A stretch of DNA of 64,000 bases from Rhodococcus wratislaviensis (GCF_900455735.1 NZ_UAUI01000022.1:637909-701908); one strand, 5' to 3'; shown: positions 32,634-41,995, numbered from the stretch's first letter. The notes: generated by a model from the sequence alone, not told the origin. Program-made: numbers and translations.

Positions 32634-34015
32634 GTCGAGTCCTTTCCCTGCACCGCCAGATCCGGTTGGGTGTACGTCTTTCCATCCGAACCAATGAAGC
32701 TACCGGTGGCCGGGTCGTAGGGCACGGCCGCGACCGGTGCACCCGCGGCGCCTTCGTAGGAACTCGGAACGGCTGTGTACGAGGGTACATCCGGCGGCAT
32801 GATCGGCCCGTACGGCGGGTTGTTGCCCGACGCCTCCCAGCCCTCGCGGCACGCCTCGACCGTCGGTGCGCGGCGTCCCGGGAACTCCATGCACGGCAGG
32901 TTCCGCGCGCCGCGCACCACGGACGGGTCATCCGGAGCGGCCTTGCAGTACAGGTCGTTCGGTGTCGCGATCGGGTCGGTCTGATCTCCCGACCGGCGTT
33001 GCTCCGGGGGCAGGAAGCCCGTCGTGCAGGCCGGCGGGTCGTGCAGTTGCAGGGCGAAGTCGACGATTGCGCCGTCCTCCACCGGCCCGCCCGTCGCCGC
33101 CGTCACGAGTGCCGCGGTCAGGGGCGGGTAGATGACCAGAACCTGCTCGATGCTCTTGTTGTAGATCACCCCGACCTGGCCGACGCTCACCAGATTCCGC
33201 AGCAGAATCGGCAGGGTCGGCTGCAGGTCCTGGAACAGCTGGGTGGCCTCCTGCGCCGTTCCCGGGCCCTTCTCCAGCACCGACCGCAGGCTCGGGTCGC
33301 TCGCCCGCAACTGGTCGGTGAACGTCACCAGGTCCCGGGTCCACGACCGGATGGCGTCGCTGCTGACCGTCTGCGTGTCGAGCAGGGGGCCGACCTGGTC
33401 GATCAGGGCCTTCGTCGCGTCGCTGTTCGCGTCTGCCTCCTCGACGAACAACCGGGCCGAGTCGATGAGCCGCTGCAGGTCGGGACCGGATCCGTTGAAC
33501 GCCGTGAACGCCTCGTCGATCACCGTCTGCAGCCTGGTGTCCGAGATGCTCGCGAGCAGTTCGTCGGCCTGGTCGAGCATCTCGCCGACATCCTGCGGAA
33601 TGGTGGCCCGATCCAACGGGATCACGTCGCCGTTCGCGAGGTACGGGCCGTCGGCCTCGGCCGCGCCGTCCCGGGGAATCAGGTCGACGTACTGCTCGCC
33701 GACCGCCGACACGCTCTTGACCGCCGCGTCGACGTCCGCCGGAATCTTGTAGTCGCTGTCGAGCGACATCTTCGCTTCCACACCGTCACCGGTGAGCGTC
33801 ACGTACTCGACGACACCGATGTTGGTGCCGCGATAGGCGACATTGGCGTGCGAGTAGAGCCCACCGGTGGACGGCAGTCGGACACTCACCTCGTAGCGCC
33901 CGACGCCGAACAGCACCGGCACCTTCACGTACTGGATCGACATCACCACGAGCCCGATGACGGTGAGAATCGAGAAGATGATCAGCTGAATGCGAACGAA
34001 TCTCGTCATTCTCAT
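32600..34015 (-). CDS. mce4F: Mce4F substrate-binding/tunnel subunit
   Basis: A 471-residue Mce-family protein with an N-terminal signal anchor (V-R-I-Q-L-I-I-F-S-I-L-T-V-I-G-L-V-V-M), an MCE/MlaD domain at about 35-115 (Y-E-V-S-V-R-L-P-S-T-G-G-L through S-A-V-G-E-Q-Y-V-D-L) and a long helical region. A C-terminal Pro/Tyr-rich part (Y-G-P-I-M-P-P-D-V-P-S-Y) follows. Mce proteins form a hexameric tunnel through the envelope for lipid import, in this case sterols. The ATG overlaps the mce4E stop by four bases. Confidence 0.92.
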   Translation of the reverse strand: MRMTRFVRIQLIIFSILTVIGLVVMSIQYVKVPVLFGVGRYEVSVRLPSTGGLYSHANVAYRGTNIGVVEYVTLTGDGVEAKMSLDSDYKIPADVDAAVKSVSAVGEQYVDLIPRDGAAEADGPYLANGDVIPLDRATIPQDVGEMLDQADELLASISDTRLQTVIDEAFTAFNGSGPDLQRLIDSARLFVEEADANSDATKALIDQVGPLLDTQTVSSDAIRSWTRDLVTFTDQLRASDPSLRSVLEKGPGTAQEATQLFQDLQPTLPILLRNLVSVGQVGVIYNKSIEQVLVIYPPLTAALVTAATGGPVEDGAIVDFALQLHDPPACTTGFLPPEQRRSGDQTDPIATPNDLYCKAAPDDPSVVRGARNLPCMEFPGRRAPTVEACREGWEASGNNPPYGPIMPPDVPSYTAVPSSYEGAAGAPVAAVPYDPATGSFIGSDGKTYTQPDLAVQGKDSTWQTMMTGQQI

Positions 34016-35241
34016 GGTGTCGGCGCCCCTCCCAGTTGCGGCGGAAGGCCCGGAATCTGCGGCAGTCCGGGTATCTGCGGAAGCCCCGGAATCACCGGCG
34101 GTGCGGGTGCCGGCTTCGGAGCCGGCTGCAGGGGTGCCTGCAGCGGATCGCCCGACTGCCCGGCCACCCCGGCGAGCGATCCCACGGCGCCCTCGACGCC
34201 GCCGAGCGATCCGCCGAGACCGGTTCCGGTCAGGAAGTTGCTGTCCACGCGCTCGTTGGTCATGTCGATCGTCATCATGAGGTTCGCGTAGTCACCCTGA
34301 ATCGCCTTGTCCATCGTCTTCATCGGGAAGGGGTACGTGAGCATCAGGGTCAGCACCTCGGTCAGCGCGCTCCCCGAGTTGGCGAGTTCACGCAGCACCG
34401 GTGTGAGGTTCGCCAGGTTCGCTTTCAGTTCCTCGCCGCTGCTCTCCACGAGACGGGAAGCGGTGTCGCTGAGCTTGCCCACCTCGACCAGCGCGGTGGT
34501 GAGGTTCTGCCGTTGGGTGACGAGCACTTCCAGCGCGGGCGGGATGCCGTCCAGCGCCGCGTCCAGGGTGGCCTTCTGCGCGTTGACGGTGCCCGCCAAC
34601 CGGTCGAGTCCCTCCATCGCGCCGATGATGTCTCCGCGCTGCTGATCCAGGCTCGTGACGAGCCGGTCGAGTTGCGGGAGAAGATCCCGGATCGAGTCCT
34701 CCCGGCCACCCAGTGCGGCGTTGAGCTCGAGAGTGATGTCGTGGATCTGGGCGATGCCGCCACCGTTGAGTACCACCGACAGTGACGACAACGTCTGCTC
34801 GGTGGTCGGGTAGGCGCCCGCCCGCTCGATGGGGATCACGTCGCCGTCCTCGAGCCTGCCCTCGGGCTCGGCATCGGTCGGCGGAGCCAGTTCGAGGTGC
34901 TGCGAGCCGAGGAGGCTGGTCTGGCCGATCTTGGCGGTCGCGTTGGCAGGCAGTTGGACGTCGCCGTTGATCGAGACGGTGACCAGTGCATGCCAGTCCT
35001 GCACGTCGATGCCCGTCACCGATCCCACCGTCACGTCGTTCACGCGGACCGGCGAGTTCTGCGACAGCGTCGTGACATTGGGCATCTGGATCTCGACCGT
35101 GTAGGCGTCGTCGCCCTGGCCCTCGGTGCCCGGCAGGGGAAGAGAATTCAGCCCTTCCCACTCGCACCCGGTCAGGGTGAGGGACAACGTGATCGCGACG
35201 GCCGCGACGGCGCCGCGACGCACCCGTGTGTGCTTCGTCAT
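34012..35241 (-). CDS. mce4E: Mce4E lipoprotein subunit (LprN-like)
   Basis: A 409-residue Mce protein with a lipoprotein signal: basic start M-T-K-H-T-R-V-R-R, hydrophobic core and lipobox L-T-G-C around residue 26. The MCE domain follows (Y-T-V-E-I-Q-M-P-N-V-T through L-L-G-S-Q-H-L-E-L). The C-terminus is Pro-rich with three I-P-G-L-P repeats. The E subunit of actinobacterial mce operons is usually the lipoprotein (LprN in M. tuberculosis). The ATG at 35241 overlaps mce4D by four bases; the reading frame stays open far upstream, but that part is shadow of mce4D. Confidence 0.93.
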   Translation of the reverse strand: MTKHTRVRRGAVAAVAITLSLTLTGCEWEGLNSLPLPGTEGQGDDAYTVEIQMPNVTTLSQNSPVRVNDVTVGSVTGIDVQDWHALVTVSINGDVQLPANATAKIGQTSLLGSQHLELAPPTDAEPEGRLEDGDVIPIERAGAYPTTEQTLSSLSVVLNGGGIAQIHDITLELNAALGGREDSIRDLLPQLDRLVTSLDQQRGDIIGAMEGLDRLAGTVNAQKATLDAALDGIPPALEVLVTQRQNLTTALVEVGKLSDTASRLVESSGEELKANLANLTPVLRELANSGSALTEVLTLMLTYPFPMKTMDKAIQGDYANLMMTIDMTNERVDSNFLTGTGLGGSLGGVEGAVGSLAGVAGQSGDPLQAPLQPAPKPAPAPPVIPGLPQIPGLPQIPGLPPQLGGAPTP

Positions 35242-36530
35242 CGCCCACCTCCCGGCTGCAGCAGATCGTTCAGGTCCTTGGGCACGGCGACGGTCGGCAT
35301 CCCGGCGAGGGTCCCGGTCATCGGCGGCGCGGACCGCGGAGGTACGGAGGCCTCGAGGCTCGGCGGGGTGTACTCGATCTGGTCGGGGAATGCGTTCACA
35401 CCCGTCGTCGGGTTGGTGAGGATGGGCAGGTAATTCGCCGTCAGCGAGTTCAGGACCGGCGACAGGTACTGGGTGCACAGGTCCGCGCTCCGGTTCGCCT
35501 CGTTGGCCTGCAGGCTCTGGATGGCACCGCACATGAAGTTCACGGGGTTCCCGAAGTTCGCCATCGCGACCGCACCGACCAGTGATCCCTGCGCCGGCTT
35601 GTAGATGTTGCTGAAGTTGGCCAGCGCCGTGGGCGCGACGTGGAGCACCTGCTCGATCTGCGGCCTCTTGTCGGCGAGCACCTGGGTGGCGTCGGCCAGG
35701 CGGCCGACCTGTTCGCTCAGGCTCGCCCGGTTCTCCACGACGAACCGGTTGACGTCGCCGAGCGCGAGGTCGAGATCGTTCAGGGCGGTGCCGAGTTCGT
35801 CGGAGTTGGTGGCGAGCATGTTCGACACCGACGCGAGCCGTCCCTCGAACTGGACGATCTGCTCGTTGCTCGACGACAGAGCCGCCACGAACGTCTGCAG
35901 GTTGCGGATGGTGGAGAACAGGTCGGTGCGGCCGTCGGACAGCGTCCGCATGGTCTCCGACAGTTCCCGCAGCGTGTTCCGCAACGACTCTCCGTTGCCG
36001 TCGAGATTGTCGGCGGCGGTGTCGATGAACGTGCCGAGCGAGCCCTGCGGGTCGGCACCCTGCGGTCCGAGCGCCTCCGACAGCTTGTTCAGCTCCGTCT
36101 TGATCTCGTCCCATTCCACCGGGACGGCGGTGCGCTCCACGGGGATGCTCGCGCCGTCGCCCATCGTCGGCCCACCCGCGTACACGGGTGTCAGCTGGAC
36201 GAACCGTCCCGACACCAGGCTGGGTGCGACGATGACGGCCTTCGCGTCGGCCGGGATCTCGACGCTCTTCTGCACGTTCATCGTGACCCGTGCGAAGTCG
36301 GCGCCGGGCTCGATCGAGTCGATCGTCCCCACCTTCACACCGAGGACGCGGACGTCGTCGCCCGAATACAGGCCGGTGGTCGCCGGGAAGTACGCGGTGA
36401 TCGTGTTCTGGAAGAGTTTGGGCACGAACATCACTGCGGCGCCGACGATCAGCACCACCACGGCCGCGGCGACGCCGCCGCGGATCAGCCACTTCTTCCG
36501 CGTGTTGGTGATTTCCGGGTTCGTCGTCAT
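35238..36530 (-). CDS. mce4D: Mce4D subunit
   Basis: A 430-residue Mce protein with N-terminal signal anchor (K-K-W-L-I-R-G-G-V-A-A-A-V-V-V-L-I-V-G-A) and MCE domain near 40-120 (I-T-A-Y-F-P-A-T-T-G-L-Y-S-G-D-D-V-R-V-L-G-V-K-V-G in pieces). A coiled-coil-like region with repeated R-D-L-F-S-T-I-R-N-L-Q and L-N-D-L-D-L-A-L-G-D-V stretches follows. The ATG at 36530 (MTTNPEITNTRKK) was chosen because it overlaps the mce4C stop by four bases, as elsewhere in the operon. Confidence 0.92.
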   Translation of the reverse strand: MTTNPEITNTRKKWLIRGGVAAAVVVLIVGAAVMFVPKLFQNTITAYFPATTGLYSGDDVRVLGVKVGTIDSIEPGADFARVTMNVQKSVEIPADAKAVIVAPSLVSGRFVQLTPVYAGGPTMGDGASIPVERTAVPVEWDEIKTELNKLSEALGPQGADPQGSLGTFIDTAADNLDGNGESLRNTLRELSETMRTLSDGRTDLFSTIRNLQTFVAALSSSNEQIVQFEGRLASVSNMLATNSDELGTALNDLDLALGDVNRFVVENRASLSEQVGRLADATQVLADKRPQIEQVLHVAPTALANFSNIYKPAQGSLVGAVAMANFGNPVNFMCGAIQSLQANEANRSADLCTQYLSPVLNSLTANYLPILTNPTTGVNAFPDQIEYTPPSLEASVPPRSAPPMTGTLAGMPTVAVPKDLNDLLQPGGGR

Positions 36531-37582
36531 CGCGGCGGTTCCCTCAGCTCGATGGACGGACCTGTCTGCAGGTAGGCCTGGAGGTCGTTGGGGAGATGCT
36601 CCGGCCACGTCACCGCGTCGCTGAGCCCCTGGAACAGGTTGCCGATGCCGATGTTGTAGACGTACGCCATGAAGAACGGACCGCTACCGACCGACTCACC
36701 GAGCTGAGTCGCGTACGGGGCGAGGCCGTCGAGTGCCTGCGAGATGTTGTCCTTGTTCCGCTGCAGGACGTCGACCACCGAGTTCAGCTTGTCGAGCGTC
36801 GGTTTCATCTGCTCCTCGTTGTCCTGGACCAGTCCCGTGAGCTGCCGGGACACCGCGGAGATGTTCACGATCAGCTGGCTGATCGCCGTGCGGCGACGGT
36901 CGAGCTCGCCGAACAGCTGGTTCCCGTCGACGATCAGCGAGTTGATCTGCCCGCTGCGCTCGGCGAGGATTCCGGTCACGTTCTCGGCACGCGAGAGCAG
37001 CTGTCTCAGCGTCTCGTCCCGCGAATTGATGCTCTCCGACAACCGGGTCAGGCCGTCAAGAGCGGTGCGCAGCTCGGGCGGTGTGTTCTCGAGAGCACCG
37101 GACATCGCGTTCAACGCGTTGTTGACCTCGTCGGTGTCGAGCTCGGACACGGTGTTCGACAGATCGCCGAGCGCGTCGTTGAGAGAGTACGGAGAGTTGG
37201 TGCGCTCCAATGGAATCGTCGACCCCACCGACATCGTGTCGTACCCGAGCGGGGTGACGGCCAGCGACTTCCGTCCGAGAACCGTGTTCGTCTTGATGTT
37301 CGCCTCGGTGGCGTCGCCGAGGACGATGCCGTCCTGGATCGTGAACGTGACGAGCACGTGCTGATCGTCCAGTTCGACCTCGGCGACCTTCCCGACGTCG
37401 ACGCCGGCGAGCGTCACCGCGTCGCCGGTCATCAGCCCACCCGCGTCCTCGAAGTAGGCGGAGTACTGCGTTCCGCCCGAAAGGAATTGCAGCTGATCGT
37501 ATTGCAGGGTCGCGATCACGATCATGCTCGCGATGGCGACACCGATGATTCCCACCTGTACGGGATTACGTTCGCGCTTCAT
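36527..37582 (-). CDS. mce4C: Mce4C subunit
   Basis: A 351-residue Mce protein. It begins M-K-R-E-R-N-P-V-Q-V-G-I-I-G-V-A-I-A-S-M with one signal-anchor helix, then the MCE domain (Y-F-E-D-A-G-G-L-M-T-G-D-A-V-T-L-A-G-V-D-V-G-K-V). The ATG at 37582 has a GGGAGGTG sequence 13 bases upstream. The GTG at 37597 lies directly on that ribosome-binding site and was rejected. mce4B ends two bases earlier. Confidence 0.9.
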   Translation of the reverse strand: MKRERNPVQVGIIGVAIASMIVIATLQYDQLQFLSGGTQYSAYFEDAGGLMTGDAVTLAGVDVGKVAEVELDDQHVLVTFTIQDGIVLGDATEANIKTNTVLGRKSLAVTPLGYDTMSVGSTIPLERTNSPYSLNDALGDLSNTVSELDTDEVNNALNAMSGALENTPPELRTALDGLTRLSESINSRDETLRQLLSRAENVTGILAERSGQINSLIVDGNQLFGELDRRRTAISQLIVNISAVSRQLTGLVQDNEEQMKPTLDKLNSVVDVLQRNKDNISQALDGLAPYATQLGESVGSGPFFMAYVYNIGIGNLFQGLSDAVTWPEHLPNDLQAYLQTGPSIELREPPR

Positions 37583-37584
37583 GG

Positions 37585-38607
37585 CTACGGTGCACACCTC
37601 CCTGCCGTCTGACCGCCCGGCATGTTGAGGAGCAGATCCGATCCGTCCGGGCCGGAGAACTTGAACTTGACCGTGCAGACGTACATCTGGAAGAAGCTGC
37701 CGTAGGTGCCGATGCGGATGAGCCTCCGATAGGCGTCGGGCAGATTCTGGAACACCCAGTCGAGGTCGTCCTCCCCCGCCTGGAGTTGGGTTGCAGTGCG
37801 GTTGGCCTCGGCGATCGTGCTCTGCAACGGTGGCCGCGCACCTTCGAGCAGATTCGCGAGATCCCCCGTCGCCCCTGCGATGCGGGGAATGGCGTCGCCG
37901 ATCTGATCGCGGTCCTGGGAGAGCCCGCTGACCAACTGCTGCAACTGGTCGAGCGTCGACCGGAACTGGTCGCCGCGGTCGTTGATGGTGCCGAGCACCT
38001 GGTTGAGGTTCGTGATCACCTCACCGATCAACTGGTCCCGGTCGGCCAGGGTGTTCGTGAACGAACTCGTGCTGCCGAGGAGAGAGACGAGGGTTCCGCC
38101 CTGCCCCTGGAACACCTGGACCAGCGCCTGGGACAGGTCGTTGACCTGCTGCGGGTCCAACGCCCGCAGGAGTGGCTTGAACCCACCCAGCAGAAGGTCG
38201 AGATCGAGTGCGGGAGAGGTGTTCTCGACGGGAATGGATCCACCGTCCGGCAGCGGTTCCACCGAACCGGCGCCTTCGAGAAGTTCCATGTACCGGTCGC
38301 CGACGAGGTTTTCGTACCGCACCGTGGCCTTGGTCCCGTCGAACAGCGAGTACTTGGTGTCGACGGTGAAGTCGACGTCGGCGAGGTTGTCGTCGTCGAT
38401 GCTCACCTTCTCGACGGCGCCGACGGGAACGCCGGCGATGCGCACCTTGTCGCCGGGCTTGAGCCCGGACACGTCCGTGAAGGTGGCGTGGTAGCCGTCG
38501 GAGCTGCTGAACCGGTACTGGCTGAACACCAGGGCGAGTCCGGCGAAGATCACCGACATCACCGTCGCGAAGATCAGCAGTTTGACCGTGGTCGCTCGCA
38601 CTGTCAC
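37585..38607 (-). CDS. mce4B: Mce4B subunit
   Basis: A 340-residue Mce protein with signal anchor at residues 8-28 (V-K-L-L-I-F-A-T-V-M-S-V-I-F-A-G) and an MCE domain (Y-H-A-T-F-T-D-V-S-G-L-K-P-G-D-K-V-R-I-A-G) through about residue 110. A helical tail carries repeated Q-L-V-S-G-L and D-Q-I-G-D-A-I motifs. The start overlaps the mce4A stop by four bases. It would form part of the sterol tunnel with the other Mce4 proteins. Confidence 0.92.
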   Translation of the reverse strand: MTVRATTVKLLIFATVMSVIFAGLALVFSQYRFSSSDGYHATFTDVSGLKPGDKVRIAGVPVGAVEKVSIDDDNLADVDFTVDTKYSLFDGTKATVRYENLVGDRYMELLEGAGSVEPLPDGGSIPVENTSPALDLDLLLGGFKPLLRALDPQQVNDLSQALVQVFQGQGGTLVSLLGSTSSFTNTLADRDQLIGEVITNLNQVLGTINDRGDQFRSTLDQLQQLVSGLSQDRDQIGDAIPRIAGATGDLANLLEGARPPLQSTIAEANRTATQLQAGEDDLDWVFQNLPDAYRRLIRIGTYGSFFQMYVCTVKFKFSGPDGSDLLLNMPGGQTAGRCAP

Positions 38608-39779
38608 TGCCCACCCTGCCCGGGGTACACACCCGCGAACAGCAGCTGGAACACCTTGGGCAGGTGCACCTGGACTTCCGTCGACGGCACGAACGGCACC
38701 GTTCCGGTGTCGGCCACGACGAAGTTCGCATGCTTGCTGAGATCAGGGTTGGGAAGACCGTGGCAGTTCGGCCCACCTGTCGCGTTCACTTTCGGCAGGT
38801 CCTTCGGATAGGTGTACGGCTCCTGCCCGTACATGAAGCTGGCGCTCAGCGCGATGCCCGGCTGATTGCCGCCGATGAGCTGTTCGGCGAGGGGAATCAC
38901 GTTGTTCAGGCCGACGATGAAGCAGGAGATCTCGGGCGAGTACTCGGCCAACAGGTCCGTCGTCGGGAGCAGCAGGTCGAGAGAGGAGTTCAGGTTCTGC
39001 TCGTTCTCGGTGAGTACGGTGTTCGCCGTGTCGGCCAGCCCGGTGACGTTGAGCAGCACGGCATCCAGGTTGTCCTGTTCGTCGACGACGGTGCCGCTGG
39101 TGGCCGTCGCGTTGTCGAGCACTCGCAGCAGATCCGGTGCCGTGTCGGCGTACACGTCGGTGACCTGCGCGGCTTTCGCGAAATCTTCCTGCAGCTGAGG
39201 CAGACTCGGATTCATCTTCGCCAGGTAGCTGTCGCTCTGCTCGAGCAGGGCGCCGAGTTCCTCTCCGCGCCCGCGCAGCGCCGAGGAGATGGCCCCGAGG
39301 GTGGCGTTGAGCTTCTCCGGCTGTACCTGCGCCAGCACGTCCGACAAGTGCTGGAAGACCGTGTTGAACTCGACGGTGACGTTGTCGGACGCGATGACGT
39401 CACCTGCCTGAAGAGGGGTGGACGACGGGTTCTCCGGCATCACGAAGTTGACGTACTTCGCGCCGAACACGGTGGTGGACTTGATCTCCACGGTGGCGTT
39501 GGAGGGGATCAGCGACATCATGTCGGGGTACATCGCCAGTTTCAGCTCGGCGCCGTCCGTCACGTGTTCGATGGAGCCGACGCGGCCGACCTCGACGCCG
39601 AGGAGCTTGACCTTGGCGTCGGGTTCCATCACCAGCCCGGAGCGATCCGACGTGACGGTGACGGGCGTGGTCTCGCTGAAGGTTCCGTTGAACATGGCCA
39701 GTGACACACCGATGATCGCGAGAAGACTCACGACGAGAACGAGTGCCGCGAGCTTCTTCTTCCCACTCGAATCAGACAT
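38604..39779 (-). CDS. mce4A: Mce4A subunit
   Basis: A 391-residue Mce protein starting M-S-D-S-S-G-K-K-K-L-A-A-L-V-L-V-V-S-L-L with signal anchor, then the MCE domain (V-T-S-D-R-S-G-L-V-M-E-P-D-A-K-V-K-L-L-G-V-E-V-G). It is the first Mce protein after the permeases, as in all actinobacterial mce operons. The C-terminal part has two Cys (near S-C-F-I-V-G and P-N-C-H-G). Mce4 is the cholesterol importer in mycobacteria and rhodococci. Confidence 0.94.
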   Translation of the reverse strand: MSDSSGKKKLAALVLVVSLLAIIGVSLAMFNGTFSETTPVTVTSDRSGLVMEPDAKVKLLGVEVGRVGSIEHVTDGAELKLAMYPDMMSLIPSNATVEIKSTTVFGAKYVNFVMPENPSSTPLQAGDVIASDNVTVEFNTVFQHLSDVLAQVQPEKLNATLGAISSALRGRGEELGALLEQSDSYLAKMNPSLPQLQEDFAKAAQVTDVYADTAPDLLRVLDNATATSGTVVDEQDNLDAVLLNVTGLADTANTVLTENEQNLNSSLDLLLPTTDLLAEYSPEISCFIVGLNNVIPLAEQLIGGNQPGIALSASFMYGQEPYTYPKDLPKVNATGGPNCHGLPNPDLSKHANFVVADTGTVPFVPSTEVQVHLPKVFQLLFAGVYPGQGGQ

Positions 39780-39791
39780 CTACCGGCACTC

Positions 39792-40643
39792 CTATCCCGA
39801 AAGGTTGAAGTTGCCGGACCCGCCGTAGATGGCGAGCGAGATGAGCAGGGTGACGGTGACGACGGCGATCAGCGAGGAGCGCACCGCGTTGCCGACGGCC
39901 ACACCGACACCGACCGGACCGCCCGAGGCGTTGAATCCGTAGTAGGTGTGGATGAGCATGATCGCGATCGCCATGACGATGGCCTGGGCGAACGACCACA
40001 GAATGTCCGTGGGTATCAGGAACGTCGAGAAGTAGTGGTCGTACACGCCGGACGACTGGTCGTACAGCACCACCGTCGCGAACCGGCTGGCCATGAACGA
40101 CGCGATCACTGCCAGGGCGTACAGCGGAATGATGGCGATCATGCCCGCCATCACTCGTGTGCTGACCAGGTACGGGATCGACGGGATCGCCATCGTCTCG
40201 AGCGCGTCGATCTCCTCGGAGACGCGCATGGCGCCGAGCTGGGCGGTGGAGCCGGCGCCGATGGTGGCCGCCAGACCGATGCCCGCGATGACCGGCGCCG
40301 CGATCCGCACGTTGATGAAGGCCGCGAAGAATCCGGTGAGGGCCTCGACGCCGATGTTGCCGAGCGAGCTGTACCCCTGCACCGCGATGGTGCCGCCGGT
40401 GAACAGGGTCAGGAAGCCGACGATGACGACGGTTCCGCCGATCACCGCGAGCGCACCCGTGCCCATGCTGATCTCGGCGATGAGCCGCAGCGTCTCCTTC
40501 GGGTAGTGCATCAGGGCGCGGGGCGCCCATCCGATGGCACGCGCGAAGAACAGCGCCTGCTCACCGAGCCGGTCGATCGAGCGGGACGCCGACGCGAACC
40601 GTTTCCGAGTTCGGGGAAAGCGCCCGGCCGCCGCTAGTGCCAT
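39792..40643 (-). CDS. supB: SupB / YrbE4B sterol-import permease
   Basis: A 283-residue MlaE/YrbE-family integral membrane protein with about five hydrophobic segments (e.g. A-V-I-G-G-T-V-V-I-V-G-F-L-T-L-F and M-A-G-M-I-A-I-I-P-L-Y-A-L) and the conserved E-E-I-D-A-L-E-T-M cytoplasmic coupling motif, where the MceG ATPase binds. The start lies 20 bases after supA, and mce4A begins 12 bases after its stop. No ATPase gene is present in this window; in relatives one MceG serves several Mce systems from elsewhere. Confidence 0.94.
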   Translation of the reverse strand: MALAAAGRFPRTRKRFASASRSIDRLGEQALFFARAIGWAPRALMHYPKETLRLIAEISMGTGALAVIGGTVVIVGFLTLFTGGTIAVQGYSSLGNIGVEALTGFFAAFINVRIAAPVIAGIGLAATIGAGSTAQLGAMRVSEEIDALETMAIPSIPYLVSTRVMAGMIAIIPLYALAVIASFMASRFATVVLYDQSSGVYDHYFSTFLIPTDILWSFAQAIVMAIAIMLIHTYYGFNASGGPVGVGVAVGNAVRSSLIAVVTVTLLISLAIYGGSGNFNLSG

Positions 40644-40663
40644 CTACTCCACCACCATGTCGA

Positions 40664-41428
40664 TCACCCTGCCGTCAGCTTGATGCCGACGGCGGTGACG
40701 AGAACGTTGACCACGAACAGGGCCATGAACGAGAACACGACGGTCTGGTTGACGGCGTCACCGACGCTCTTCGCGCCACCCTTGACGTTCAGGCCGAGGT
40801 AGGCGGCGACGAGGCCGGCGATCATGCCGAACAGACCGGCTTTGACTTCCGAGATCACGAGCTCCCCGAATCCGGTGAGCAGGGTGATGCCGTTGACGAA
40901 CGCACCCGGGTTGACGTCCTGGATGTAGACCGAGAAGACGAAGCCGCCGAGGATGCCGATGGTGCAGACCAGGCCGTTGAGCAGGAGCGCAACGACGGTC
41001 GACGCCAGCACTCGTGGCACGACCAGGCGGTGGATCGGATTGATGCCCAGCACCCGCATTGCGTCGATCTCTTCGCGGATGGTGCGGGCCGAGAGGTCTG
41101 CGCAGATGGCAGTGGCTCCTGCACCCGCCACGATGAGCACGGTGACGATGGGACCGACCTGGGTCACGGTGCCGAGAGCGGCGCCGGCGCCACTGAGGTC
41201 TGCCGCGCCGATCTCACGGAGGAGGATGTTGATCGTGAAGCTCACCAGCACGGTGAACGGAATGGCCACCAGCACGGTGGGCACCATCGAGACCCGGGCG
41301 ACGAACCACGCCTGGTCGACGAACTCGCGACGTTGGAAGGGCCTCGAAAAGACTGCCCTCAACGTTTCGCCCGACATCGTGAAGAACCCGCCGACCGCAC
41401 GCAACGGCACCTCGAGGAGGTCTACCAT
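40664..41428 (-). CDS. supA: SupA / YrbE4A sterol-import permease, first gene of mce4 operon
   Basis: A 254-residue MlaE/YrbE permease with about five membrane segments and the coupling motif R-E-E-I-D-A-M-R-V-L-G-I-N-P near the centre. The ATG is preceded by gaggagga. A KstR-like operator lies 88 bases upstream, so the operon supA-supB-mce4ABCDEF-HI is expected to be derepressed during growth on sterols. Family knowledge: SupA and SupB form the membrane pore of the Mce4 importer. Confidence 0.94.
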   Translation of the reverse strand: MVDLLEVPLRAVGGFFTMSGETLRAVFSRPFQRREFVDQAWFVARVSMVPTVLVAIPFTVLVSFTINILLREIGAADLSGAGAALGTVTQVGPIVTVLIVAGAGATAICADLSARTIREEIDAMRVLGINPIHRLVVPRVLASTVVALLLNGLVCTIGILGGFVFSVYIQDVNPGAFVNGITLLTGFGELVISEVKAGLFGMIAGLVAAYLGLNVKGGAKSVGDAVNQTVVFSFMALFVVNVLVTAVGIKLTAG

Positions 41429-41515
41429 CCGTCCTCCTCGTCCATGATCTCGCCCAGCACCGACTGTCAGTTCGAGCCCAGCCCCCCGACGGTCTGTGAC
41501 TCAGGTCATATTAAC

Positions 41516-41529
41516 TAGAACGTGTTCAC
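41516..41529. promoter_or_regulatory. KstR-like operator upstream of supA
   Basis: tagaacgtgttcac fits TnnAACnnGTTnnA except for the last base. It lies 88 bases upstream of supA and is the probable control point of the mce4 operon. Confidence 0.7.
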
Positions 41530-41823
41530 CTGTCAAAGGTGGTCGCTCATCAGCAAGAATCGTCCCACATTCAGCACGCTCAGAGTGCCGAATTCGACCG
41601 AAATTCCGGGCGTGTCCCCGGCCGATCGAACTCGATGATTCGCGCCGAGCGGAAATCCGATTCGTGGCCATAAAATGTTATAGCACAAGAACTTTGAGAG
41701 AAATTCACCGCATGTCGGCGAACGGCGGATACACCTTTTGCAGCTGCCACGCGCACGGGCCGACCTCGGCAGCTGCCGCGCCGGATGGGCAGGCGCGATC
41801 GAACTGGTCGACGACAGCAGAAC

Positions 41824-41837
41824 TAGAACACGATCTA
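41824..41837. promoter_or_regulatory. Degenerate KstR-like palindrome
   Basis: tagaacacgatcta has one mismatch in the invariant GTT half (GAT). Flanking bases extend it to a ctaga/tctag inverted repeat. It lies about 400 bases from supA, so its role is uncertain. Confidence 0.35.
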
Positions 41838-41995
41838 GTCATATCCGGCACACCTCTCGAACACCCCACCACGGTCTCCCGGCCCCCGTTCCGCCGCTCT
41901 TCAGTTGCCTTCAGTATCGCCCATCGCGCGGGCATTACCTGCGGAAACGATACGGAAACAACCTTCGTGTCGGTTATTCGGCCCCGGCGACGCAG

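Larger units (their letters stand above)
41429..41995. other. 567-base gap between hsd4A and supA
   Basis: No gene is supported here. Besides the operator at 41516-41529, it contains an AT-rich stretch near 41665-41715 (including ccataaaatgttatagcaca) and a second KstR-like palindrome at 41824-41837. A 76-codon minus-strand frame (41705-41935) has no recognisable family signature. The gap may hold a long leader or an extra promoter for mce4. Confidence 0.6.

Noticed and set aside
34012..36492. 826-codon minus-strand frame including mce4E
   Set aside because: The upstream half is a frame-shifted shadow of mce4D. The lipoprotein start at 35241 overlaps mce4D by four bases and begins a clear signal peptide.
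41705..41935. 76-codon minus-strand frame in the hsd4A-supA gap
   Set aside because: It has no ribosome-binding site of note, no recognisable motif and runs through the degenerate operator.
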